This document shows positions 35,701-40,723 of a stretch of 46,915 bases of DNA, piece by piece. The position numbers and the translations under genes are program-made. The DNA lies in contig NZNT01000022.1 in assembly GCA_002695005.1 (NCBI GenBank), positions 1 through 46,915 on the forward strand, read 5' to 3'. The notes beneath the pieces are model-generated. The model did not search any database. It had not been told where the DNA came from and was given only the letters and a program-made list of their open reading frames with translations. This stretch comes from Maritimibacter sp. (GTDB lineage: Bacteria > Pseudomonadota > Alphaproteobacteria > Rhodobacterales > Rhodobacteraceae). Position 1 is the first letter of the stretch. Every line of letters starts with the position of its first letter.

Positions 35701-38700
35701 GCGGCAGGATGCCACTGAATGCCTCGTCCCATTCGATGTCGAACCCGATAACGGCGGGGGAATTGACGTCGAAGGTCAGGCCGAGCGCATCGTTGATCGT
35801 GGATCCGTTGATGCCGAGTTGTTCCAGCGCCCCTTCGAGCAGATCGCCAAGTCCCTGAATGGTTTCAAGGTCTGCGGCATTGAGGAAATCGACCACATCG
35901 TCGAACGCGTCGCTGATGCCGAGCGCATCGGCGAGGTTCAGGCCGACAAAGGGCAACGGCGTCCCGAGGAACGGCAGGTCGGTCAGGTTTTCGAGGAAGT
36001 CCGCCGCCTGATCGAAGACATACTGGATTTCGCCGAAGTTGAAATCGAGGAACGACCCGATCTCGAGCATGTCGGTGAGCGATGGCAGGATGATCGCTTC
36101 GGGGTCGAAGGTCAGGATATCATCGACGGCCAGTTCGAAGCTCGCGGCACCCAGTGCCGAATTGATGTAGTCCTCGATGTCCTGGAGGATTCCGAAGTCG
36201 TTGGTCGCACCAAGCCCAGAGACGCCGAAACCGGAGAACGACAGGTCGGCACTACCCGCGACCGCCACAGACCCACCGATCTGGCTCATCCAGCTCGTAT
36301 CGTCGTCGTAGTCGGCGCCGCTACCGGCCTGGAACAGGTTTTCAAAGGTCAGGACGTTGGTGATATCGCCGGGCGAACCACCAAGGTCGAAGGGCGCGAA
36401 GCCGGTCAGTTCGCCGCTGGCCGTGGCACTCGCCCCGCCGGTGATCGTGCCGAAATCAAGCTCGAGGAACCCGAAGTCGACCGAGCCGGAGCCGGTCGCG
36501 GTCGCCGTGACGTTTGCCGACACGTCGACATCGGCGATGAAGCCGCCGCTTTGCGGGGCGGCCACCGCGCTCGCCCCGTCCTGAAGGCCCAGAATGCTGG
36601 CCTCGCCGGTCGGGTTCTCCGGGTCCGAGCCGCTGATGTCGAGCACACGGATCGCGCGCACGTCATCGCTCGTTGCGGCTATGTTGAGGCGCGAGCCGGT
36701 GAGGCCCGCCACGATGCGCCCGGCGATATCGCCGTTCAGCGCGATCTCGGCGTTGATAGCAGCAATCGTGTCTTCGATGCTCGTCTGCCCCGCATCGGAT
36801 ATCGTGATAACTTCGGAATAGGTCGTGCCGTCCGTCGTCGTGACCTCGACGGTGAATTCGACGCTGTTCAGGCTGGCTTCGGACGTATCGAACTGGCCGT
36901 CGGCTGCGAGGCCCGAATAAAGCGCCCCTGTGATCGTCCCGCCGGAGGAAATCTGCGTGCCGTTCTCAGTAATGACGATGCTGTCGACCGGCTCGAAGAA
37001 AGATTGGACGATGAGCTGCGTGCCGTTGGCGTCCAACTCGAAGAACTCGGACAGCGTGATACCGTCTTCGACTTCAATGGTCTGTAGCGCGGCCCGGATA
37101 TCTTCCAACAGGTCCTGAGGTGTTTCGTTGGTGCTGTCCACGGCAACCGTAACCGGGCCGTAGGCCTGACCGTCCAGCGTGACGGTCAATTCCAGATCGC
37201 TGGCAAGAATACCATCGGCAGGCAAAGTGTCAGCGCCCGTAAACTGGATCTCACGATCGCCAATCAATTGGACCCGGCTGGACAGTTGGTCGTCGTCAAG
37301 GCCAAGGTCGGCCGCAGCGACGCTGTTGATCGAAGCGATGTCGAGCGACGTGCCGTTCTCAAGCACAAGACGGAATCCACCTAAGTCGTCGGCCGCGCCC
37401 ACCACGGTGATGTCACCTGAGAAACCGGCTGCATCAATGGCGTCTTGCAGGTCCGACAGCAAATCGACAGCGGTCCCGTTGTCCAAGGTATCCGCCTGAA
37501 GCACTGTAACCGTGACCGGAGCGGCACCGTCGACGATCAGGTCGAAGGACGCGTCGCCAGAGAGCACGCCGTTGGACGGTGCAGCCGCGGCATTGCCGAT
37601 CTGGCTTTCGCCAAAGCCGAGATTCTGGAAGTCGTTGTCGCTACCATCGTTCACTTCGGAAATCGTAAGCAGCGTGTAGCCCGGCGCGCGGATCACGATC
37701 CGGCCGTTCGCGTCCTCTTCGACGATGAAGGTCGGCTCGCTCCCCGATGCAAGCCCCGCCCCTGCAACCGCATCGTCGATGGACGATTGCAGTTCCGCCA
37801 CCAAGGCAGCCGTATTCGCATATGAACCCGCGTCCACCTCCACTTCGAAGGCCGGGATGCCGTTCACCTTGAGCTTGAAGCGCGCCGAGTTCGTGAGGTT
37901 CGTGTTGACGCTGTTCGCGCCCCCGGCCCCGAAGAGCGTCGTCAGGCCGAGCCCGATCTCGGCGGCCTTGACCGAAACCTCGGCATCGCCCCCAAGGTCG
38001 ACGCCGAACAGGAAGTCCAAACCAAGATCGGCGGAAACATCTACGTTTCCGCCGGCATCGAGATTGAAGTTTTCGAGCGTTCCGAAATCGAAACCGAGGT
38101 CCACGTCCTTGGTGAACCCGGTGTCCCATTCGAAATCGAGACCGAAGGTCAGTAGCGTCCGCCCGTCATCCGATATCGTGAGATCGGGAAGGATCGATCC
38201 GGCCAGCACCGCCGCGAAATCGCTGTCGGTCAAAAGCTCCTGCAAGCTGTCGAAGCTCGGCACTTGCCCGGCATCGGGCACCGTCGTGATGAGGTTGTTG
38301 ATCAGGTCTTGAACCGGCGCCGCCCAGTCGAGCAGATCGGCGGCCGTGTCCTCTGCGTCTCCCAAGAGCGACATCTTGTCGACGAACGGCAGATCGAAGC
38401 CGAACAGTTCGGACGAATTCTGGAACTGCAGGAGGAACGAGCGGATTTGCGCGAGATACGTGACGATCTCGTCCGCGCCCAATTCGTTGAACACGCCGAA
38501 GTAATCGTCGAAGGAGGTATTTGTCGAGACGATCGGGGCGGTCCGCGGGTCGGCCGTGCCATCGGCGTCGAAGTCGCCCACATCGAACAGGGTTGCGGAC
38601 AGGGTGATTTCCGCGTCCGCTGCGGCCAGCGTGATCGTATCCGCGAGGTCGTCGATGAGCCCGCCACCCACGCCACCGGTGTCGATCGACACCTCGAGCA

Positions 38701-39949
38701 CGGCGTCCATCGCGCCCGAAAGCGAAATGTCACCGTCCGTGACGGTGATACCGGAGAGCGTGTCGAGCGTGATGAAGCTGGCCAGCTCGTATTCGGCGGT
38801 AGCTTCGAGTTCGAAGGACCCGCTGGCTAGAATTTCGAGGAAGCCGATCTGAAGCTGAAACTCGGCCAGTTCGCCCCCTGCACCCGCACCGGTCGCTTCG
38901 GCAAAAAGCGACGCGGAGGAGGACACCACACCGATCCCGGTGTTGTCCGAGAAACCAATGAACAATTGTTGGTAGTTGTCTTCCGGCGTACCCAGATCGC
39001 CATCGCCACCCGGATTGGTCGTTTCCGTCAGGCTGAGATTGACGCGCGCTGTCGTGTCGAAGGACAGCCCAGCGGATAGATCTACACCGGGCAGCCCGGC
39101 CGTTCCGTTCGCGTCGACGCCATAGTCGCCAGCCAGATCGACGCCATAGGACAAGCCGATCAAGTCGGCGCTGCGCCCGAGGTCGAAGCTGAACAATTCG
39201 ACCCGTTCGATGCCGAAGGACAGGTCGAATTCAAGGGCATAAAGCCCGTTGCCGACGTCAGTCGCAGGATCGATGGAGATGTCCGACACGTCGATGCTGA
39301 TTTGCCAGCCGGCAGTGTCGCTCACCCGCGCATCATCGGTCAGGTCCGGCAAGGTCAGGGTGAGGTCGAACGCGGAATCCAGTGAGAAACCCCGGAAGGT
39401 AGACGCCAGGTCGTCCAAGGCGCTGGCATAAGCATTGCGAAGGACGTCGGACAGAGTCAGGCCAGCATCGCCGTAGTCGATGAGGTCGAGCTCACCCAGA
39501 TCGATGTCCGCCTCGTCAAAGACCTCGGTGAAATCGCCTGTATCTGCGAGCTGCGTCCCTATGGCCAGAAGGTCCGCGAGGTTCACGGTCTGGTGCTCGC
39601 CATCATCGGAGCGGTCGAGCAGAGCGGGGAGGTCGACGTCGATGTCCGCTTCGCCTTCGAATTCTTCAAGCGTATCGAACGCGGCGATAATCAGGTCATC
39701 GATCTGAGCGCCGAGTCCGTTGAAGGCGTATGGATTGTCGAGGAAGTCCTGAATGGTCGCGTCGTCACCGAATGACCCAAAAGCATCCGCTGCCAGCAGC
39801 ATGCGCGGTTCGAACGCTTCGACCCTGTAGGCGTGCTCCCCGATCCGGGCCCTCCCGAGCAATCGCTCCGAGCAGATGCGATTTCGTATCTGGTGCTGTC
39901 CGAAGTAACGACCGCGCAGTGCGCCGATGTCCCGAAAATGCTTCGACAT
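23756..39949 (-). CDS. Giant LEPR-XLL/RTX-repeat exported protein with C-terminal metzincin motif (about 5,397 residues)
   Basis: The N-terminus has no hydrophobic signal. It is Arg-rich and contains EPRMLLAAD at residues 47-55, matching the LEPR-XLL motif known (from memory) at the start of giant bacterial repeat proteins. Approximate layout: 55-2500, beta-rich domains including four flagellin-hook-like units at about 694-1134; 2510-4690, RTX-type GGxGxDxx repeats, expected to bind calcium outside the cell; 4840-4860, Gly/Asn linker; 4860-5190, two lectin/LamG-like domains; 5200-5370, a metzincin-like domain with HEIGHQLDYDH (His5302, Glu5303, His5306, His5312) and a VMDP Met-turn; then an acidic and Lys/Gly tail. 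ATG 39949 is set by GGGGAG at 39957-39962. Likely a surface adhesin or matrix protein with protease activity; it precedes the export-like operon. Confidence 0.93.
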   Translation of the reverse strand: MSKHFRDIGALRGRYFGQHQIRNRICSERLLGRARIGEHAYRVEAFEPRMLLAADAFGSFGDDATIQDFLDNPYAFNGLGAQIDDLIIAAFDTLEEFEGEADIDVDLPALLDRSDDGEHQTVNLADLLAIGTQLADTGDFTEVFDEADIDLGELDLIDYGDAGLTLSDVLRNAYASALDDLASTFRGFSLDSAFDLTLTLPDLTDDARVSDTAGWQISIDVSDISIDPATDVGNGLYALEFDLSFGIERVELFSFDLGRSADLIGLSYGVDLAGDYGVDANGTAGLPGVDLSAGLSFDTTARVNLSLTETTNPGGDGDLGTPEDNYQQLFIGFSDNTGIGVVSSSASLFAEATGAGAGGELAEFQLQIGFLEILASGSFELEATAEYELASFITLDTLSGITVTDGDISLSGAMDAVLEVSIDTGGVGGGLIDDLADTITLAAADAEITLSATLFDVGDFDADGTADPRTAPIVSTNTSFDDYFGVFNELGADEIVTYLAQIRSFLLQFQNSSELFGFDLPFVDKMSLLGDAEDTAADLLDWAAPVQDLINNLITTVPDAGQVPSFDSLQELLTDSDFAAVLAGSILPDLTISDDGRTLLTFGLDFEWDTGFTKDVDLGFDFGTLENFNLDAGGNVDVSADLGLDFLFGVDLGGDAEVSVKAAEIGLGLTTLFGAGGANSVNTNLTNSARFKLKVNGIPAFEVEVDAGSYANTAALVAELQSSIDDAVAGAGLASGSEPTFIVEEDANGRIVIRAPGYTLLTISEVNDGSDNDFQNLGFGESQIGNAAAAPSNGVLSGDASFDLIVDGAAPVTVTVLQADTLDNGTAVDLLSDLQDAIDAAGFSGDITVVGAADDLGGFRLVLENGTSLDIASINSVAAADLGLDDDQLSSRVQLIGDREIQFTGADTLPADGILASDLELTVTLDGQAYGPVTVAVDSTNETPQDLLEDIRAALQTIEVEDGITLSEFFELDANGTQLIVQSFFEPVDSIVITENGTQISSGGTITGALYSGLAADGQFDTSEASLNSVEFTVEVTTTDGTTYSEVITISDAGQTSIEDTIAAINAEIALNGDIAGRIVAGLTGSRLNIAATSDDVRAIRVLDISGSDPENPTGEASILGLQDGASAVAAPQSGGFIADVDVSANVTATATGSGSVDFGFLELDFGTITGGASATASGELTGFAPFDLGGSPGDITNVLTFENLFQAGSGADYDDDTSWMSQIGGSVAVAGSADLSFSGFGVSGLGATNDFGILQDIEDYINSALGAASFELAVDDILTFDPEAIILPSLTDMLEIGSFLDFNFGEIQYVFDQAADFLENLTDLPFLGTPLPFVGLNLADALGISDAFDDVVDFLNAADLETIQGLGDLLEGALEQLGINGSTINDALGLTFDVNSPAVIGFDIEWDEAFSGILPLNFSLAEFIADAGLTLPGIENIANISGSANLAADFGAALGFSFGIDITDPTDPLKINTDKTFVSLTGAAEANEVSFIAALGPLAALIDGGSISLGGTGVDNEIFAFSLADIDGIGDELSILDFLDGTLDFGDLFDGVIDSFSQFNFNFETVLPIYVQFAGQSTFIGNLSVDALLEGFDDLGFFLGDIGGGISDFEDFMTIQLPDFDLLGTLFGSDFLDQLGLLDTVQLFVEGLDLVLGTLGDLFDGSLLGLDGIDDIPLVGDAFEDVSDFFDAIRTDVIQPLTDLIDQTPELLASIFEDILAVLNDTLGSLLGEIDEAGEFVISFLDEAGNSIGDLLDSGIQNAAAGINDLLDLVEQAAAFEVSFDLKGQFGVEVGDVDFGVPALGLEIDGALQIGFIWDLFFGIGVNLDEGLYVAVDEDAPEILLEAFVTLPNETSISLGFLAASARNANLDEDTGIDLREEAALGVGMGDDDPFTNPQFNDLYGVFAFDLSTSGGDGELGIAELGTVQMDASFGVAIDADFELRLGVGGIVGDDLAAQFPSMIATVGFEWAIGTGDYYDNLALSLPSTPEVTFAEVGLDLGEFLTGTLGPIVGFVNDYIDPIMPLINLLTSPIPVISDLNGEVSLLDIAAEFGLVNQGLVDAIEAIVGILNSLNALGDYFNDPNNAGQDLILWIVGPNSQFGINDPLILGGDSTTTDLTNPSNIGLFTDPTQALSDILGSEGLTDFVGDLLGFDASAMSSVLGGVAGGFGGSGAASEGANLLSGGAGGSVGLVFPFLEDPFSTLGLLFGRDVDLIGLNLPPLSFGFDYSQFFSIWGPIGVTLGGAFSATFDFDAAYDTAGIRKFADGDFQNPLDLLEGFYFLDDSFENRGVDTAEITLYGEITAALAINIGVAEAGVGGKIAGTFEVDWNDPNGDLKVRFSEIIGNVVDSGNPLCVFDYSVLLEANLFVYVEALWGLWEKRWEFGPSLPLIDETIECTPPPVLGSLDGDILRLNMGDYAADRIHDVDGAISLDDVEEQFFVFEDDSGDLWIEAIIDGQYVEAQNYGNLGADVLILGRAGLFDDSIYLDGTRASSVNGGFTSGPGSSNAVTNRADLEGADGNDILIGGTREDRILGQSGADVIGGGAGNDTLLGGSGDDCIDGGADNDLILGDIGNDILRGGDGDDVIDGEEGDDAIGGGAGDDVLWGREGDDIIAGGSDSDIISGDGGRDTIWGDLDLLVNNCVLDPAFVTTPTGADGNDFIAGGEDVDWISADGGDDLVWGDSAIRAAADKITPLMRAGSDPFQIIENGVVIESVANAPLTLKNSLGKGGGDVISGGAGDDVLQGEDGNDVIRGDLYDDLANEDDRFDIGLTTDAAGRTPTLDGDDVMTGFKGADVIFGNAGNDFADAGSGTDFVFGNEGDDRLRGAAGRDVIFGDNGEVVVFEAGDTDRVTDDGAAASYDAPTFDPKVLTTLTPGIGGIDEILGGIDDDVIFGGAASDDVDGEGGRDLIFGDHGFAEFSYDKAIGASLMTAASPSDPAEGAADTLLGGLGADIIFGGTGGDTIDGDLPDDGTIPQSDDVILGDFGKLTRQQTVKLKTALVAEITTVAGGLGVGSDIPAPANYGNDIVTGGGGADVIFGGLGADRLQGGRSGTGEGETRDIIVGDDGRLSYVETGALTTVDGNALIADGDHLNFEASGALKLTLDIVETDVSVGAGDADIISGGAGDDIILAGGGADTVYGDDSFDLTTLVLIPETSEFGADTIIADQGLVALTETLIRVVRSTATSDSEGGGDTVSANAGDDVVIGGVSNGETDTLGGAEGDDILIGDEGVVLYTWNDDLAIRDRIFSTSFTLGAADVIEGNAGDDVAIGGSGDDVIRGDNAGGVIEAGAGDDILIGDQGEVDYDVSTGVSERNAVFTTDTSDLDGGIDTIEGDSGNDIIMGGVAGDFLYGEAATVAAIANGFGRYDDTILGDEGEVLYRVSDTDSTTIDEIRSTEFSLGGDDEIFGGKGADVAIGGTGGDLILGDNIGAAIIGEQGDDIAIGDQGELIFIGGERDIIQSTDTADADGGVDIIEGNAGADIIIGGVLGDNLYGEGITQGAISVGFAGGYDDVILGDEGEVLYRVKDADSSTIDEVRSDAFGLGGQDYILGAKGSDILIGGTDDDTIYGDNLVWQVIGEEGDDIALGDQGEVIFLAGVLERVETTDTAETDGGADYIEGNDGDDIVMGGVASDVIHGESDLSGSVGALGRYDDIILGDEGVALYDTTNDTIRERVEVSTKEPLLGGNDTIFGNRGSDVVMGATGDDTIRGDVFANGGALTAVGTPGAGESLSDILLGDHGSLSYDDAQAFDGAIDTGVSYKSTLVSTFTASGGDDFITGDDAGDFILGGFGSDRLYGEQLYTLLGLVTARAGDDVILGDNGQMDWGLDVTDGLATASSGILSPFDGDLSTLDRVMVIAPNDGAGDVIFGNGGNDAIMGGTGSDQIWGDSGDGGLLGGGPDQVDGDDGSDLVMGDHGTLYYQLAQVNAVGTGVAFNNFFVATFTGAGDGGAADLAFGNGGSDILMGQQGDDLMFGGTGDDDLIGGHNVEGGIDELGGQTAADFDLGPTLAGMTPLDLDELSDVLDGGTGDDVIAGDNAIIVRQTDAASPRIRQVGAGGAMYTVEQVDLGTAVLGEEVLIDQAILANVGDAHEQNPDMVNGRTVTILDHSADIQNDAAADPAGAHSFGNDLIVGGADDDEIWGQLGDDVIQGDGLIELVGGGVAAAGEYDPTQGADPSFSVPSQYLAFATDEVMSYELNFRVVEDAADGDDYIEGNGGNDRIYGNLGSDDIVGGSSSLFGLGIFDTVADPARPDGADLIYGAAGDAARLARGAVTSQVAGFDSDVILGDNGNIYRLIDANGDYRSFNYDTSGTIIPRPVDLLDYGYQAQFTADLGTGESTFTMADLLAVSGYGASDLIFGEDGDDFIHGQTGDDVVFGNAGNDSLHGERGNDVLYGGSGEDGILGDDGLLKVSRLPSDPGGGPNATAFMVEELWGINEELQVDLEISTPGNLQRDIINEADSLRYSVDLLAFRTGTTGEDQQFNDIIFGGFGTDWMHGGDGDDAISGAEALSIYYDAEGGDFGGINDLLKSSQQGSALVGGPAYDVQDDPFWYAIAIYNPGNILRHEGKTAANGDGNGNFGDVSAEFAAYDSYNPRDRVFVDPATGLSVPIDELTGNEIDFILNFDAEEGDAETNFPDENVDLFTDGDDRIFGDLGNDWIVGGTGRDNMYGGRGNDLLNMDDQHDTAGMLNTDPDAFQAYADQAYGGAGRDVLILNTGADRSIDWVGEFNSYIVPFSPFGAFHISRSLQPHLAEFLLDLSESDGSDQTGPDFGLYLMHKVADARTDSPDVDRNYEPFGELGMVRQQDFDWGDQTGAPADPQAGNLQGQREIMRRALFANEPLQGGGGGNGGGGGNGNGQGFATTAGTWSVEGGVYNASTTLGGDAVSIFPLDEQQPTYMEILATINADKDKAGFKSNGYILFDVQSETEFKFAGINVGTDKLQIGQHTAAGGWEVLTQSNLQLKHETDYDLTLVMFGTVATLYVDQAHATSLDFGAALNTGYIGLGTDNSITRFDDWQVQKLPPEITFEWPADFADNMGDLSAETAMWTTTGATLVGTPTGVPAIAARPVDVQFFSMLELEAVLDGTGSSGFVFDYYSTNEYKFATYDSTTDELVIGHVSNGKVSVDATATYEADGPVEFVLNMRGTQVNVEINGTSVAGHLYNAILNDGGVGLFVESGTTIFDSFVIRGDDPAYDIEEVSAIQAAETASVQSGETLDQAELEEMAAVALEMWAEELGVTVADLGISVDDFLLTDLAGDQLASSRDDGRILVDMNAAGHSWFIDDTPEDDADMGEGMDLLSALLHEIGHQLDYDHEDAEEHSVMDPFLSEGERLNFDGFTEDDDADDGSIIIEWTTDPEPETPAPTETKGGKGGKSTRPDFLYELDDLDTIADPTKVAAE
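24014..24046 (-). other. Metzincin zinc-binding motif in the giant protein
   Basis: HEIGHQLDYDH fits HExxHxxxxxH: three His zinc ligands and the catalytic Glu. A VMDP stretch about 10 residues downstream fits the Met-turn. This matches the matrixin-like C-terminal domain found in other giant repeat proteins. Confidence 0.8.
25870..32420 (-). repeat. RTX-type (hemolysin-type calcium-binding) repeat region
   Basis: About 6.5 kb of coding DNA is dominated by nonapeptide units such as GGDGDDVID, GNDTLLGGS and GADVIFGG, interrupted by non-repeat spacers of 20-60 residues. RTX units bind calcium between beta-strands and fold after export. Confidence 0.92.
28810..30460 (-). repeat. Higher-order repeat, about 430 nt (145 residues) per unit, within the RTX region
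   Basis: Blocks reading ILGDEGEVLYRV, DEVRS, LGG, then IGEEGDDIALGDQGEVIF, then DGGVDIIEGNAGADIIIGG recur near 29180-29400, 29600-29830 and 30040-30250, with more diverged copies at both sides. Spacing is about 427-436 nt, so whole blocks were duplicated rather than single nonapeptides. Confidence 0.75.
39794..39811 (-). other. LEPR-XLL-type N-terminal motif (EPRMLL) of the giant protein
   Basis: Residues 47-52 read EPRMLL, preceded by Phe where Leu is usual and followed by AAD. The 46 residues before it hold about ten Arg and no hydrophobic core. This suggests a non-classical targeting or processing signal rather than a Sec signal peptide; that role is inference. Confidence 0.75.
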
Positions 39950-39956
39950 GTCCATT

Positions 39957-39962
39957 CTCCCC
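39957..39962 (-). promoter_or_regulatory. Shine-Dalgarno site deciding the start of the giant gene
   Basis: GGGGAG lies 7 nt before ATG 39949 and only 1 nt before ATG 39955. The open frame reaches back to 40051, but the upstream codons have no ribosome-binding site, so 39949 is chosen. Confidence 0.7.
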
Positions 39963-40690
39963 AGATGCGAGCAGCAAGAATTGAATTCGGTGCCGTATGG
40001 GCAGTCCCCGCGCATGTTGAAGCGGAAACCCCAGTCGGAAAAATTTCTCAATCGGAAAAATCACTCGCTGTGATCGGTCAGACGTCCGAACACCACACAA
40101 GCTTACGCCGGGGAAGCAATAAAATCCATGTTTCAGCGGGAACCCGCCTGCGATTTTGCGGGTTTCCCTCTCCGTCATAGACAGATCGGGCCTGAGTACG
40201 AGACCGGGGTGTCTGTAGAGATTTGTTAAATTTTCGTTACGGATTATGTACTTCAGAAGTAACTGGTACGATGAGTCCCGACGTCAATAACGACAACCGA
40301 CGCCGTCGGCAGCTTTCTTCCGAACCGGAGCAGTAGTCGACAAAAGAGCCATGTCTGGTAAGGTTTTCCGGCAGGTTTTAGCTGCCCCATTCTCGCCACG
40401 TTCTGCGGAAACAGATTTTTTCAGCCGTCGATCATTCTAGAAACGACCGTAAACGCCCTGGTGATTCCTGAACGCATCACTGGTCTTTTGATGGTGGGAA
40501 GAATCCAGATGCTGGCGGCCCCGCACCCATCCGGCCGAGACGGGCTAAATTGGGGCGGACCAATACTGGAGTGCAGTCAGCATGCTTGTGGTGCCGATAA
40601 TCGCGCAGGCTGCACGGCGGGTTTTCAACTTTAGATTGTAATTCAGAAGTGAATTTGGTGCGTGTGCGCCAAAGGGCAGATCGCATGTTG
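39963..40690. other. Long leader/intergenic region before the giant gene
   Basis: About 730 nt without a convincing gene. It contains a stem (40138-40147 with 40158-40168, GGGAACCCGC / GCGGGTTTCCC, one bulge) close to the gene, a 13-bp palindrome TACTTC-A-GAAGTA at 40249-40261, and AATTC-N6-GAATT at 40640-40655. The nonamer TTCAGAAGT is shared by the last two. No clear -35/-10 pair could be fixed. Confidence 0.5.
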
Positions 40691-40719
40691 TTTGGCGGCC
40701 CCATAGCGAGGCCGCCAAA
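40691..40719 (-). terminator. Hairpin after the VWA adhesin gene, probable terminator
   Basis: A perfect 10-bp stem (TTTGGCGGCC / GGCCGCCAAA) with a 9-nt loop begins a few bases after the stop at 40724. No T-tract follows on the minus strand, so intrinsic termination may be weak. Confidence 0.55.
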
Positions 40720-40723
40720 GATA

